Shown here one piece after another: positions 30,256 to 38,142 of a DNA stretch of 40,060 bases (positions are counted from its first letter, which is position 1; every line of letters starts with the position of its first letter). A program made the translations under genes and the position numbers. This stretch comes from an uncultured Eggerthellaceae bacterium (GTDB lineage: Bacteria > Actinomycetota > Coriobacteriia > Coriobacteriales > Eggerthellaceae), in contig CAJOIP010000014.1 in assembly GCA_905234785.1 (NCBI GenBank), positions 1-40,060 of the forward strand. Direction: 5' to 3'. The notes under the pieces are model-generated. The model searched no databases. It was not told the DNA's origin and saw only the letters and a program-made list of their open reading frames with translations.

Positions 30256-31103
30256 TGCTTGCGCAAGAAGAGCCGCTGCGGCATGTCGCGTACTTGCACG
30301 ACGGAACGCTCGAAGGGCTGCTCTGCGCCGTGTTCCTAGCGTACGAGCGCCATGAAGAGCCCGAGGACGTCGTCGCCGAGGCTTCGTACGAGCCGCGCTT
30401 GGGGCAGAGCTGCGTGCACGTCGCGACGGACTTCGAGCGAGCCAGCCGGGTGAGGCGCGGCGTGGAAAGGGCGGTTGGAAAGCGGGCGTTCACGGCCATC
30501 ATGCGCGCTTCGACGTGCGACGATCGCGAAACGGGCCGCATCGTCCTCTCGTTCATTCGCTACTGCATGGCAAGGCCAGGCAGCCTCAGGAACTCGCCCG
30601 TGCTCGACGAGCTTGCGAACCCGGCTGTCGCCGACCTGCGCCGCCTCGAGAAGCGGGCGCTTAACGAAGCCGAGAAGATGCGCCAGTTCGCGCGGTTCTC
30701 CCACTTGGAAAACGGCATCTGGTTCGCGCGGGTCAACCCGAACGCCTCGGTCGTGCCGCTCGTCATGAACCACTTCGCCGACAGGCTCAACGACCAGCCC
30801 TTCATCATCTTCGACGAGGCTCACGGCCTGTCGGGGGTTTACGATGGCCGAGCATGGCAGCTCGTGCGCGCAACAGCGGTAGACGTTCCCGAAGCCACCG
30901 ATCACGACCGCACGATGCAAGAAGCGTGGAAGCGCTTCTACGATGCGCTTTCCGTCGACGCCAGGTACAACCCCGAGCTGCGCCGCCATTTCATGCCAGT
31001 CCGGCTGTGGCGCAACCTCGCTGAGATGCATCCGCGCGGAAGCGAAGGCACGGCCGTGCGCGCCGCCTCACGCCAGGGCGAGAACCGCATCGTTTCGGCA
31101 TAG
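30252..31103 (+). CDS. DUF4130 / TIGR03915 probable DNA metabolism protein
   Basis: 283-aa partner of the radical SAM repair protein. It begins YLHDGTLEGLLCAVFLAYE, the standard opening of DUF4130. It continues through HLENGIWFARVNPNASVVPLV and ends with a segment around YNPELRRHFMPVRLWRNLAEM. Some homologues carry a uracil-DNA-glycosylase domain fused behind this region; none is present here. Three in-frame starts exist (30240, 30252, 30255). ATG 30252 is chosen because it gives the classic ATGA overlap with the upstream stop, but 30240 cannot be excluded. Biochemical activity is unknown, and the link to DNA repair comes from context. Confidence 0.88.
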   Translation: MMLAQEEPLRHVAYLHDGTLEGLLCAVFLAYERHEEPEDVVAEASYEPRLGQSCVHVATDFERASRVRRGVERAVGKRAFTAIMRASTCDDRETGRIVLSFIRYCMARPGSLRNSPVLDELANPAVADLRRLEKRALNEAEKMRQFARFSHLENGIWFARVNPNASVVPLVMNHFADRLNDQPFIIFDEAHGLSGVYDGRAWQLVRATAVDVPEATDHDRTMQEAWKRFYDALSVDARYNPELRRHFMPVRLWRNLAEMHPRGSEGTAVRAASRQGENRIVSA

Positions 31104-31113
31104 GCGCCTGTGC

Positions 31114-31119
31114 TACAAT
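31114..31119 (+). promoter_or_regulatory. -10 box of the tRNA-Thr promoter
   Basis: TACAAT ends 13 nt before the first base of the tRNA, a normal spacing for a tRNA transcript with a short leader. The -35 element is not clear. Confidence 0.5.
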
Positions 31120-31132
31120 TCACCTGCGGTTC

Positions 31133-31207
31133 GCCGGCGTGGCTCAACGGTAGAGCATCTGATTTGTAATCAGGTGGTTGCGGGTTCGATTCCTGTCGCC
31201 GGCTCCA
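31133..31207 (+). tRNA. tRNA-Thr (anticodon UGU)
   Basis: 75 nt. Acceptor stem GCCGGCG/CGCCGGC is perfect. The D arm is GCTC...GAGC. The anticodon stem TCTGA/TCAGG carries the loop TTTGTAA with anticodon TGT, which reads ACA (Thr). The T arm contains GGTTCGATTCC, the discriminator base is T, and the CCA end is encoded. It is a single tRNA gene followed by two terminator-like hairpins. Confidence 0.97.
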
Positions 31208-31217
31208 CGCAATTACA

Positions 31218-31279
31218 GGGCGTGGCCTTCGCGGTCGCGCCCTTTCCTTTTTGCGAAGAAGGCGCCTACAGCCTTTTTT
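31218..31279 (+). terminator. Two successive terminators after tRNA-Thr
   Basis: First hairpin: GGGCGTGGCC/GGTCGCGCCC (31218-31242) with loop TTCGC and tract TTTCCTTTTT. Second: AAGGC/GCCTT (31259-31275), extended by A-T and G-T pairs and running into TTTTTT. The first is the stronger. Confidence 0.8.
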
Positions 31280-31280
31280 C

Positions 31281-31303
31281 GTAGGGGCGCACTCCGTGCG
31301 CCC
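31281..31303. repeat. Partial GTAGGGGC repeat
   Basis: GTAGGGGC followed by the hairpin GGGCGCAC-TCC-GTGCGCCC (31285-31303). It equals the left end and first hairpin of the cloverleaf-like repeat at 7028-7116; the remaining two hairpins and the right end are missing. Confidence 0.65.
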
Positions 31304-31354
31304 GCCACGTGGAATGTGGCAGCTTGTTGGAACGCGTTGCAGGGGGAGTCTTTC

Positions 31355-32032
31355 ATGGAACGGTACAAGCAGGAGTTCATCGAGTTCATGGTCGAATCCG
31401 ACGTCTTGAAGTTCGGCGAGTTCACGCTGAAGAGCGGCCGCAAGTCGCCGTTTTTCATGAACGCCGGCGCGTACACGACGGGCGATCAGCTGCACCGCCT
31501 CGGCCTGTATTACGCGCAGGCCATCAACGATGCGTTCGGGCTCGATTTCGACGTGGTGTTCGGCCCCGCCTACAAGGGCATACCGCTGTCGGTGGTCACG
31601 GCCATGGGCATATCCGAGCTGTACGGCAAGCAGGTGCGCTACTGTTCCAACCGCAAGGAAGCCAAGGACCACGGCGATGCGGGCATCTTGCTCGGCAGCT
31701 CGCTTGCGGACGGCGATCGCGTCGTCATGGTCGAGGACGTCACCACGTCCGGCAAGTCCATCGAGGAGACGTATCCCATCATCACGGGGCTGGCCGACGT
31801 GAAGGTATGCGGGCTCATGGTGTCGCTGAACCGCCAGGAAGTCGGCAAGGGCGGGCGGAAATGCGCGCTCGACGAAGTGGCCGATTTGTACGGGTTCCCG
31901 ACGGCCGCAATCGTCACGATGGGCGAGGTGTGCGACCACCTGCACAACCGCGAGTGCCAGGGCCGCGTCGTCATCGACGATGCCCAGATGGCGGCCATCG
32001 ACGCGTACTACGAAACCTACGGCGCGAAGTAG
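31355..32032 (+). CDS. pyrE: Orotate phosphoribosyltransferase
   Basis: 225-aa enzyme converting orotate and PRPP to OMP in pyrimidine synthesis. The PRPP-binding motif is VVMVEDVTTSGKSI. The FGEFTLKSGRKSPFF opening and the FGPAYKGIPL loop are typical. ATG 31355 has AGGGGGAG about 7 nt upstream. murI starts 7 nt after its stop. It stands apart from other pyr genes, though pyrH begins at the far end of this window. Confidence 0.95.
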   Translation: MERYKQEFIEFMVESDVLKFGEFTLKSGRKSPFFMNAGAYTTGDQLHRLGLYYAQAINDAFGLDFDVVFGPAYKGIPLSVVTAMGISELYGKQVRYCSNRKEAKDHGDAGILLGSSLADGDRVVMVEDVTTSGKSIEETYPIITGLADVKVCGLMVSLNRQEVGKGGRKCALDEVADLYGFPTAAIVTMGEVCDHLHNRECQGRVVIDDAQMAAIDAYYETYGAK

Positions 32033-32039
32033 GCCTGCC

Positions 32040-32813
32040 GTGGCGCTTCGCTTCAACGGCTCTGTCGGCGTGTTCGATTCGGGCGTCGGCGGCATCAGCG
32101 TGCTGCGCGCGCTCGTCGACACGCTTCCGTGCGAGGATTTCGTCTTCTTCGGCGACTCGGCCAACGCGCCGTATGGAGAGAAGTCGCGCGAACAGGTCGT
32201 GCGCCTATCGCGCGACATCGTCGATTTCCTGCTCGACGAAGGTGCGAAGGCCATCGTCATCGCCTGCAACACCGCCACATCGGCCGCTGCGGCCGAGCTG
32301 CGCGCCGAATACGCGCATGTGCCGATCATCGGCGTGGAACCGGCCCTGAAGCCAGCGACGCTCGCCCCAAACGCCAAGCGCATCCTCGTCATGGCCACGC
32401 CCATAACGCTGCGCCTCGACAAATACCAGCAGCTCGCCGAGAAGTGGGGAAGCGGCCACGAGGTCATCTCGGCGCCGTGCCCCGGATTGGCGAGCCGCAT
32501 CGAGCAAGGCGACCTCGACGCGCCCGATGTCACAGGCCTCCTCGAAGACCTCGTCGGCGCGTATGCGGGACGCGTCGACAGCGTGGTGCTCGGTTGCACG
32601 CACTATCCGTTCGTCGCCAGGCAAATCCGCCAGGTGGTAGGCGACGTTCCGCTCTTCGACGGCGCGCAGGGCACGGCGCTTCAGCTGCAGCGCAAGCTTG
32701 CCGAGCGCGGGTTGCTGACGAAATCGACGGCCCCTGGGCGCGTGGAGTTCCTCTCGAGCAAGCCCGGCGAAGAGGAGATCTCGCTGTACCGCTCGTTCTT
32801 CGAACTCAAGTAG
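32040..32813 (+). CDS. murI: Glutamate racemase
   Basis: 257-aa cofactor-independent racemase giving D-glutamate for peptidoglycan. The two catalytic cysteines lie in ACNTATS (Cys76) and GCTHYPF (Cys186). The N-terminal VGVFDSGVGGISVL and GDSANAPYG motifs are complete. The GTG start lies just after pyrE with only a weak RBS (TAGG), so the N-terminus is the likeliest choice but not certain; the distance to the DSGVGG motif matches the family. Confidence 0.95.
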   Translation: MALRFNGSVGVFDSGVGGISVLRALVDTLPCEDFVFFGDSANAPYGEKSREQVVRLSRDIVDFLLDEGAKAIVIACNTATSAAAAELRAEYAHVPIIGVEPALKPATLAPNAKRILVMATPITLRLDKYQQLAEKWGSGHEVISAPCPGLASRIEQGDLDAPDVTGLLEDLVGAYAGRVDSVVLGCTHYPFVARQIRQVVGDVPLFDGAQGTALQLQRKLAERGLLTKSTAPGRVEFLSSKPGEEEISLYRSFFELK

Positions 32814-32872
32814 GCCCGGCGCCCCGCGTCACGTGTCGTTTCGCACCGTTTCGTCCCGGTTCCTGCAGGTGT

Positions 32873-32900
32873 TTCACCAGGGTGTTCCTTACGCTATACT
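32873..32900 (+). promoter_or_regulatory. mobBA promoter
   Basis: TTCACC (32873-32878) and TATACT (32895-32900) separated by 16 bp, about 29 nt before the ATG of the MobB-MobA fusion. The same TTCACC-16-type arrangement precedes pyrH. Confidence 0.55.
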
Positions 32901-32928
32901 GGGCACTTCGGGAAAGAGGGGGGGGATA

Positions 32929-34194
32929 ATGGTTGACATTCCCAGTCCGGCTGTCGCAGTCGTCGGCCGTCATAATTCGGGTAAGACCACGTTGGTGGTG
33001 AAGCTCATCGAGGAGCTCACGGCGCGCGGCCGCGACGTCGGCTCGGTCAAGCACCATCACCGCCTGGGCTTCGAGTTCGACGTTCCCGGCAAGGACTCGT
33101 ACCGCCACCGCCACGCCGGCGCCACCGAAACCGTCGTCGCCGCGCCAGACCAGATCGCGCGCGTGCGCACGCTCTCAGAAGAGCTCGAATGCGCCTCCAT
33201 CGTCGAGTCGATGCCGGGTCATGACGTGGTCATCGTCGAGGGCTACCGCAAAAGCGGCCTTCCCACAATCGAGGTCATGCGCGCGGAAAACGAAGCCGAT
33301 GCCGCCGTTGCCCAGGCATTTGCCGAAGGGGCGGAAAACGGCGAGCCGCTCGGCACCGACTTCATCCAGAAGTCGCGCGGCGAGCGCGCGTTCGAATTCG
33401 AAGAGGGCGGCAGGGAGTCCGACCTCGCCACGAAGATGCCCACGGCGAACACCATCGCCGTCGTGACCGACATCCCCCAAGCCCAGCAAGCCGCCGATAC
33501 GTACGGCATCCCGCATTTCCACCCCGACGACGTGCGGGGCATAGCCGATTTCCTGGAAGCGCACTACGTGCGCCCGAAGGTGACGGTCGTCATTCAGGCG
33601 GGGGGCGAGAGCCGCCGCATGGGCCAGAGCAAGGCGCTCGTGCCATTTGCGGGCCGCCCGCTCATCTGCCGCATGGTCGACCGCTTGTCCCCGGTCGCCG
33701 ACGAGCTCATCATCACCACCAACGAAGGCGAGCGCCTGGCGTTTCTAGCTGAAGAGTATCCCGATCTCGACATACGCCTCGTGCCCGACCTGCATGATTT
33801 CAGGGGGGCGCTGCCGGGCATCCACACGGCGCTCGACGCGGCCACCAACCCGTTCGTGGCGCTCGTCGCCTGCGACATGCTGTTCGCGTCGCCGCGGCTC
33901 GTCGTGGCCGAGGCCATCGCGCTGAAGGAGTCGGGGGCCGATGCCGTCATCCCCGTGAACAAGCACGGATACGAGCCGTTCCACGCCATCTACCGCCGCT
34001 CCGCTTGCCTGCCGGCGGTGATCGAACTGCTCGATGCAGGCGACAAGCGCGCCCAGTCGTTCTTCGACCGCGTGAAGGTGCGCGAGTACGAGCAATCGGA
34101 AGTGTTGCGCGCCGAGCCCATGGGCGGCTGCTTCGTCAACGCGAACACCCCCGAAGAACTGCACGCGCTCGAAGAGGCCTTCCTCGAGGAATAG
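32929..34194 (+). CDS. MobB-MobA fusion: molybdopterin guanine dinucleotide synthesis protein
   Basis: 421-aa bifunctional protein. Residues 1 to about 205 are MobB, a GTP-binding adapter, with P-loop GRHNSGKTT (13-21) and a D-V-V-I-V-E-G-Y motif. Residues about 215-421 are MobA, with the nucleotidyltransferase signature QAGGESRRMGQSKALV (from Gln223), LVPDLHDFRGALPGIHTAL and CDM. MobA attaches GMP to molybdopterin, giving the bis-MGD cofactor of DMSO-reductase-type enzymes such as formate dehydrogenase. ATG 32929 has a G-rich GAGGGGGGGG RBS and its own promoter. A polyferredoxin gene follows 24 nt later. The fusion order MobB then MobA is clear from the motifs. Confidence 0.93.
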   Translation: MVDIPSPAVAVVGRHNSGKTTLVVKLIEELTARGRDVGSVKHHHRLGFEFDVPGKDSYRHRHAGATETVVAAPDQIARVRTLSEELECASIVESMPGHDVVIVEGYRKSGLPTIEVMRAENEADAAVAQAFAEGAENGEPLGTDFIQKSRGERAFEFEEGGRESDLATKMPTANTIAVVTDIPQAQQAADTYGIPHFHPDDVRGIADFLEAHYVRPKVTVVIQAGGESRRMGQSKALVPFAGRPLICRMVDRLSPVADELIITTNEGERLAFLAEEYPDLDIRLVPDLHDFRGALPGIHTALDAATNPFVALVACDMLFASPRLVVAEAIALKESGADAVIPVNKHGYEPFHAIYRRSACLPAVIELLDAGDKRAQSFFDRVKVREYEQSEVLRAEPMGGCFVNANTPEELHALEEAFLEE

Positions 34195-34206
34195 CCGCGC
34201 GCATGG

Positions 34207-34212
34207 CATAAT
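34207..34212 (+). promoter_or_regulatory. -10 box positioned for a leaderless polyferredoxin mRNA
   Basis: CATAAT ends exactly 6 nt before ATG 34219, so transcription would begin at the A of the start codon. No Shine-Dalgarno sequence precedes this ATG and no clear -35 is seen. Confidence 0.4.
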
Positions 34213-34218
34213 ACGCTC

Positions 34219-35358
34219 ATGCCCTCGCTCGACAACATAATGCAAGTGGCCGAAGCGCTCGAGAAGAGTCCCATCATCGTCATGCGCGACCGTTGCGTCG
34301 CCGTGCGCAACCGCAACGCGGCATGCCGCACGTGCGCCGAGTCCTGTCCTGAAGGCGCAATCGACGTCGGGTTCAACGAGGTGAAGCTCGAAGCGGGGAA
34401 GTGCATCGCATGCGGCATATGCGCCTCGGCGTGCCCGACCGAGGCACTCGTTCCCGTGAAGCCAACGGAAGGCAGCCTGCGGGAAGCCTCCCTGAACTCG
34501 GTGGGGCGCAATGGCGGATGCGCGGTCGTGGCGTGTGCCCGCATAGCAGCCAAGCGGCAAGCCGATCCGTCCCGATACGCGGAAGTCCCGTGCCTGTCAT
34601 TCGCGGACGAGGCGCTCATCGTCGAGCTCGTGTCGAAGGGGGCCGAGCGCATCCTTCTCGTCGACGGCAATTGCCAGACGTGCAAGCATCGGCGATGCAT
34701 CGGGGCTTTGGAAGAGTCGCTCCGCTTGGCAAGGCTCTTGCTCGACGCCCACGGCTCGAATGCCGCCATCGAGCGCGTCACGGGTTTCCCCGACGACCTG
34801 CGCGAGGAAACCACCCAGGGCTTGCACGGCTCGACGCGCCGCGGCTTTTTCTCCGAGGCGGTCGGCGCCGCGAAGGAAACGGCCATGACGGCTGCCCGCA
34901 CGACGCTCGAAAGCGAGCTCGGGTACAAGATCGACGAGGCGTCCATCGGCGACCGCCTTAGGGTGACGGAAAAGGGAACGCTGCCCCAGCTGCGCATGCC
35001 CCGCCATGAAGCAGTGCTCAACGCGCTCGATGCAATCGGGCTGCCGCAAGAAGGCGCGATAGAAAGCCGCTTGTTCGGGTCGGTTACCATCGACGTGCAG
35101 AAATGCAACTCGTGCGGCATGTGCGCCGTGTTCTGCCCGACGGGCGCCCTCGCGCGCGCCGAGGCTGAAAAATCCTCCGACCCGCTGCGCTACCTCGAGT
35201 TCTCGGCAGCCGACTGCGTGCAGTGCGGGCTCTGCGAAGACGTGTGCTGGAAAGAGGCGCTCGAGCTCTCCCGCACCGTCGACGCCTCCGAGCTGTACGA
35301 TTTCGAGCCGCGCACGTTCAAGCTGCGCTCCGTCAAGAAGAAGTCCTTCACGCGCTAA
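34219..35358 (+). CDS. Multi-cluster 4Fe-4S ferredoxin-like protein
   Basis: 379-aa protein with paired [4Fe-4S] ferredoxin domains at both ends. N-terminal Cys sets lie at residues 26-43 (ending CRTCAESCP) and 62-72 (CIACGICASACP). The C-terminal sets are CNSCGMCAVFCP and CVQCGLCEDVCW. The middle (about residues 95-170) holds further Cys (GGCAVVAC, EVPC, GNCQTCKHRRC) in an alpha/beta context that faintly recalls the MvhD-type domain; that comparison is tentative. An electron-transfer role, perhaps for a molybdenum enzyme given mobBA directly upstream, is inferred. I recognise no named family. The start is chosen from the ORF and position; the mRNA may be leaderless. Confidence 0.75.
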   Translation: MPSLDNIMQVAEALEKSPIIVMRDRCVAVRNRNAACRTCAESCPEGAIDVGFNEVKLEAGKCIACGICASACPTEALVPVKPTEGSLREASLNSVGRNGGCAVVACARIAAKRQADPSRYAEVPCLSFADEALIVELVSKGAERILLVDGNCQTCKHRRCIGALEESLRLARLLLDAHGSNAAIERVTGFPDDLREETTQGLHGSTRRGFFSEAVGAAKETAMTAARTTLESELGYKIDEASIGDRLRVTEKGTLPQLRMPRHEAVLNALDAIGLPQEGAIESRLFGSVTIDVQKCNSCGMCAVFCPTGALARAEAEKSSDPLRYLEFSAADCVQCGLCEDVCWKEALELSRTVDASELYDFEPRTFKLRSVKKKSFTR

Positions 35359-35386
35359 TGCGCTCTTCCCCTCAAGCGTTCTATGG

Positions 35387-35456
35387 TATACTCTCCATCG
35401 CTTTATTGTGGTAAAGCATGTCGGGAGAGGGGCCGCTAAAAGAGCGGTGGCCCGAC
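35387..35456 (+). promoter_or_regulatory. ABC transporter promoter -10 and structured leader
   Basis: TATACT (35387-35392) is a likely -10. The transcribed leader has a two-helix hairpin: GTCGGG/CCCGAC (35420-35425 and 35451-35456) enclosing CCGCT-AAAAG-AGCGG (35433-35447). It ends 25 nt before the substrate-binding protein ATG. It might be an mRNA stabiliser or an amino-acid-responsive leader; no known riboswitch consensus is recognised. Confidence 0.45.
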
Positions 35457-35481
35457 GCATCCGGGAAAGGGAAGGAACAAT

Positions 35482-36363
35482 ATGAAGAAAGTCAAGTTCG
35501 CTGCCGCGTTCGTCGCGGCATTCGCGTTGGCGGCATTCGTGCTCGTCGGCTGCTCGTCGGGCGGAAGCTCCAGTGCGAGCGCCAGCGCCTCCGCGTCGTC
35601 TGAGAGCGCTTCCGCAAGCAGCGCCAGCGCCTCGAGCGCCGCTGCCGGCGAGTTCACGCTCGTCGTCGGCTTCGACGCCGAGTATCCGCCCTACGGCTTC
35701 GTGGGCGATGACGGCCAGTACACCGGTTTCGACCTCGACCTCGCCCAGGCCGTCTGCGAGGCGAACGGCTGGGAGTTCAAGGCCGAGCCGATCGACTGGG
35801 ATGCCAAGGACGCCCTGCTGAACAGCGGCGCCATCAACTGCATCTGGAACGGCTTCACCATGGAAGGCCGTGAGGGCAACTACGCGTTCTCCGATCCGTA
35901 CATGCTCAACGAGCAGGTCATCGTCGTGAAGGCCGATAGCGGCATCGCCGACTTGGCCGCGCTCGCCGGCAAGGCCGTCATGACGCAGGCCGACTCCGCC
36001 GCCCTCGAGGTGCTCTCCGACGAAGAGGGCCAGAAGGCGCTCGCCGACACGTTCGCCAAGCTCGAGACCATCGGCGACTACAACAACGCCTTCATGCAGC
36101 TCGACTCCGGCATGGTCGATGCCGTGGCGTGCGACCTGTCCATCGCGCAGTACCAGATGGCGGCCAATCCCGACAAGTACGTCATGATCGAGGAGCCGCT
36201 GTCCTCCGAGCACTACGCGGTCGGCTTCGCCAAGGACGACACCGCCACCGCCGAAACCGTGACGGCTTCGCTCAAGGCGCTGTACGCCGACGGCACGGTC
36301 AAGGACCTCTGCGACAAGTACGCCGAGTACGGCCTCAGCTTCGACAACTGGGTGCTCGTCTAA
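35482..36363 (+). CDS. Amino acid ABC transporter substrate-binding lipoprotein
   Basis: 293-aa periplasmic-binding-protein-like lipoprotein of SBP family 3 (polar amino acids). Signal peptide MKKVKFAAAFVAAFALAAF precedes the lipobox LVGC, so Cys24 would be lipidated and anchor the protein outside the membrane. A Ser/Ala/Glu linker (about residues 25-55) leads to the binding domain starting FTLVVGFDAEYPPYGFVG, with GFDLDLA and WNGFTMEGREGNYAFSDPY as expected. ATG has AAGGA upstream. It is followed by a strong terminator, then permease and ATPase genes. Specificity within the polar amino acids is not resolved; cystine, glutamine or glutamate are all possible. Confidence 0.94.
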   Translation: MKKVKFAAAFVAAFALAAFVLVGCSSGGSSSASASASASSESASASSASASSAAAGEFTLVVGFDAEYPPYGFVGDDGQYTGFDLDLAQAVCEANGWEFKAEPIDWDAKDALLNSGAINCIWNGFTMEGREGNYAFSDPYMLNEQVIVVKADSGIADLAALAGKAVMTQADSAALEVLSDEEGQKALADTFAKLETIGDYNNAFMQLDSGMVDAVACDLSIAQYQMAANPDKYVMIEEPLSSEHYAVGFAKDDTATAETVTASLKALYADGTVKDLCDKYAEYGLSFDNWVLV

Positions 36364-36376
36364 TCTAGGTTTACGG

Positions 36377-36408
36377 AAAGCGCCCGTCGCAGCGGCGGGC
36401 GCTTTTTT
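36377..36408 (+). terminator. Terminator between binding protein and permease genes
   Basis: AAAGCGCCCG/CGGGCGCTTT stem (36377-36386 and 36396-36405) followed by six T. Read-through of this intra-operon terminator would make the binding protein more abundant than the membrane components, as in many ABC importers. Confidence 0.9.
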
Positions 36409-36430
36409 GCGCTAACGGGAAAGGAAACGC

Positions 36431-37084
36431 GTGGATCTTTCGACGATGATGAGCCTGCTGGGCCAGGGCCTTGTACTGACCGGGCAGATCTTCGTGGTCA
36501 CGCTGCTGGGGTCGCTTCCCCTCGGCGTGCTCATCGCGCTCGGGCGCATGAGCAAGTTCAAGCCCCTTGCATGGGTCATGCGCGCCTACATCTCGTTCAT
36601 GCGCGGAACGCCGCTCATGCTTCAGCTCATGGCGCTCATGTTCGGGCCGTACTACCTGTTCGGCCTGCAGCTCGGCAGCGACTGGAAGTTCTGGGCATGC
36701 GACATCGGCTTCATCCTGAACTACGCGGCGTACTTCGCCGAGATTTACCGCAGCGGCATCCAGTCCATTCCGCGCGGCCAGTACGAGGCTGCCGAGGTGC
36801 TGGGCTATTCCCGCACGCAGACGTTCATGCGCATCGTGCTTCCCCAGGTCATGAAGCGTATCCTGCCGGCTATGGGCAACGAGGTCATCACGCTCGTGAA
36901 GGACACGTCGCTCGCGTTCGTGCTCGGCATCATGGAGATGTTCACGCAGGCGAAGGCCATCGCGGCCAGCCAGGTCAGCATGCTGCCCTACATCATCGCC
37001 GCGGCCATCTACTGGGGATTCACCATCGTCGTCGAATTCATCTTGAACCGCATCGAGAAGAAGCTGGATTACTATCATGACTAG
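36431..37084 (+). CDS. Amino acid ABC transporter permease
   Basis: 217-aa membrane subunit of the HisMQ/GlnP type. It has about five transmembrane helices and the EAA loop ([29 protein letters not shown]) that contacts the ATPase; [17 protein letters not shown] is typical. GTG 36431 has AAGGAAA about 6 nt upstream. The last 8 nt overlap the ATPase start, indicating coupling. Family members act as homo- or heterodimers; only one permease gene is present, so a homodimer is likely. Confidence 0.94.
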   Translation: MDLSTMMSLLGQGLVLTGQIFVVTLLGSLPLGVLIALGRMSKFKPLAWVMRAYISFMRGTPLMLQLMALMFGPYYLFGLQLGSDWKFWACDIGFILNYAAYFAEIYRSGIQSIPRGQYEAAEVLGYSRTQTFMRIVLPQVMKRILPAMGNEVITLVKDTSLAFVLGIMEMFTQAKAIAASQVSMLPYIIAAAIYWGFTIVVEFILNRIEKKLDYYHD

Positions 37085-37835
37085 CCTGGTTTCGCTGCAG
37101 CATGCGCGCAAGAGCTTCGGCGACGTCGAAGTGCTCAAGGACATCTCGCTCACGGTCGAACAGGGCGAGGTGCTCGCCATCATCGGCCCGTCGGGCGGTG
37201 GCAAGTCCACTCTTCTGCGGTGCTGCACGTTGCTCGAGACGCTCGACGGCGGCGCGCTTTCGTTCGGCGAGTGCGTGGTCACGACCGATGTGGACGGGCA
37301 TGCCGCATACGGCGGCAAGGACGTGCTGCGCCAGGCGCGCACCCATTTCGGGCTCGTGTTCCAGAACTTCAACCTGTTCCCGCACTACACGGTCATGCGC
37401 AACCTCACCGACGCGCCCGTCACCGTGCAGAAGGTTCCGAAAGAGCAGGCCGAGGCGAAAGCTTTGCAGCTGCTCGCGAAGATGGGCCTGGAAGGCAAGG
37501 AGGACATGGTTCCCTGCGAGCTTTCCGGTGGCCAGCAGCAGCGCGTCGCCATCGCCCGCGCGCTCATGCTCGACCCGGCCGTGCTGTTCTTCGACGAGCC
37601 CACCTCCGCGCTCGATCCCGAGCTCACCAAGGGCGTGCTGAAGGTCATTCGCAGCTTGGCGGAAGAGCACATGACCATGGTCATCGTCACGCACGAGATG
37701 AAGTTCGCCCGCGACGTGGCCGACCACGTCATCTTCATGGACGGCGGCGTCATCGTCGAAGAGGGCCCCGCAGCCGAGGTCATCGACAACCCGAAGCACG
37801 AGCGCACCCGCGCCTTCCTGCTTTCCGAAGAATAA
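37077..37835 (+). CDS. Amino acid ABC transporter ATP-binding protein
   Basis: 252-aa ATPase of the GlnQ/HisP type. Walker A is GPSGGGKST (residues 37-45), the Q-loop is FQNFNLFPH, the signature is [15 protein letters not shown], and Walker B is [14 protein letters not shown], with the switch His in VTHEM. It powers the permease encoded immediately upstream. ATG 37077 overlaps the permease gene by 8 nt. A PE2 repeat begins 16 nt after its stop, and no conventional T-tailed terminator is seen. Confidence 0.95.
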   Translation: MTSLVSLQHARKSFGDVEVLKDISLTVEQGEVLAIIGPSGGGKSTLLRCCTLLETLDGGALSFGECVVTTDVDGHAAYGGKDVLRQARTHFGLVFQNFNLFPHYTVMRNLTDAPVTVQKVPKEQAEAKALQLLAKMGLEGKEDMVPCELSGGQQQRVAIARALMLDPAVLFFDEPTSALDPELTKGVLKVIRSLAEEHMTMVIVTHEMKFARDVADHVIFMDGGVIVEEGPAAEVIDNPKHERTRAFLLSEE

Positions 37836-37850
37836 AGAAAGAAGCGTCCG

Positions 37851-37965
37851 CGGCTGGTAGGGCGTAGCGCGATTCCGCAGCTACGCGAGGCGGCAGTTGC
37901 CGATGCTGTTCTTTATGCGAAGGCGCCGCCGAGTCTGCGAGGACAAGCGCGAGCCCTATCAGCCG
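37851..37965. repeat. PE2 palindromic repeat, copy C
   Basis: 115-bp element after the ABC transporter operon, in the opposite orientation to copy A. Outer arms CGGCTGGTAGGGC (37851-37863) and GCCCTATCAGCCG (37953-37965) pair with one G-T. The 28-nt block (37867-37894) and 25-nt block (37926-37950) are identical to those of copy A as reverse complement. The centre (37895-37925) is 31 nt, the same length as in copy A, but only about half its positions match. Confidence 0.85.
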
Positions 37966-37983
37966 ACGCCGCTTCAAGCTCAA

Positions 37984-38023
37984 CCTGAAAGAAACCTGAA
38001 AAGCAGGTTACGCAAGCGTTACG
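37984..38023 (+). promoter_or_regulatory. Two pairs of 11-bp-spaced direct repeats upstream of htrA
   Basis: CCTGAAA at 37984 and 37995, then GTTACG at 38007 and 38018: each pair is spaced exactly 11 bp, one helical turn. This spacing is typical of sites bound by OmpR/PhoB-type response regulators. htrA genes in Gram-positives are often under such two-component control. The regulator is not in the window. Confidence 0.45.
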
Positions 38024-38142
38024 GAATCAGGCGAGGCATGACGCAATGATGACGTTCGGGCCTGGTCATTCAAATTGCGCGGTCATGAGTGATACCCTAC
38101 TTTACAGCAAACGCACAGACAATGCGAAGGAGCGAAGCAACC

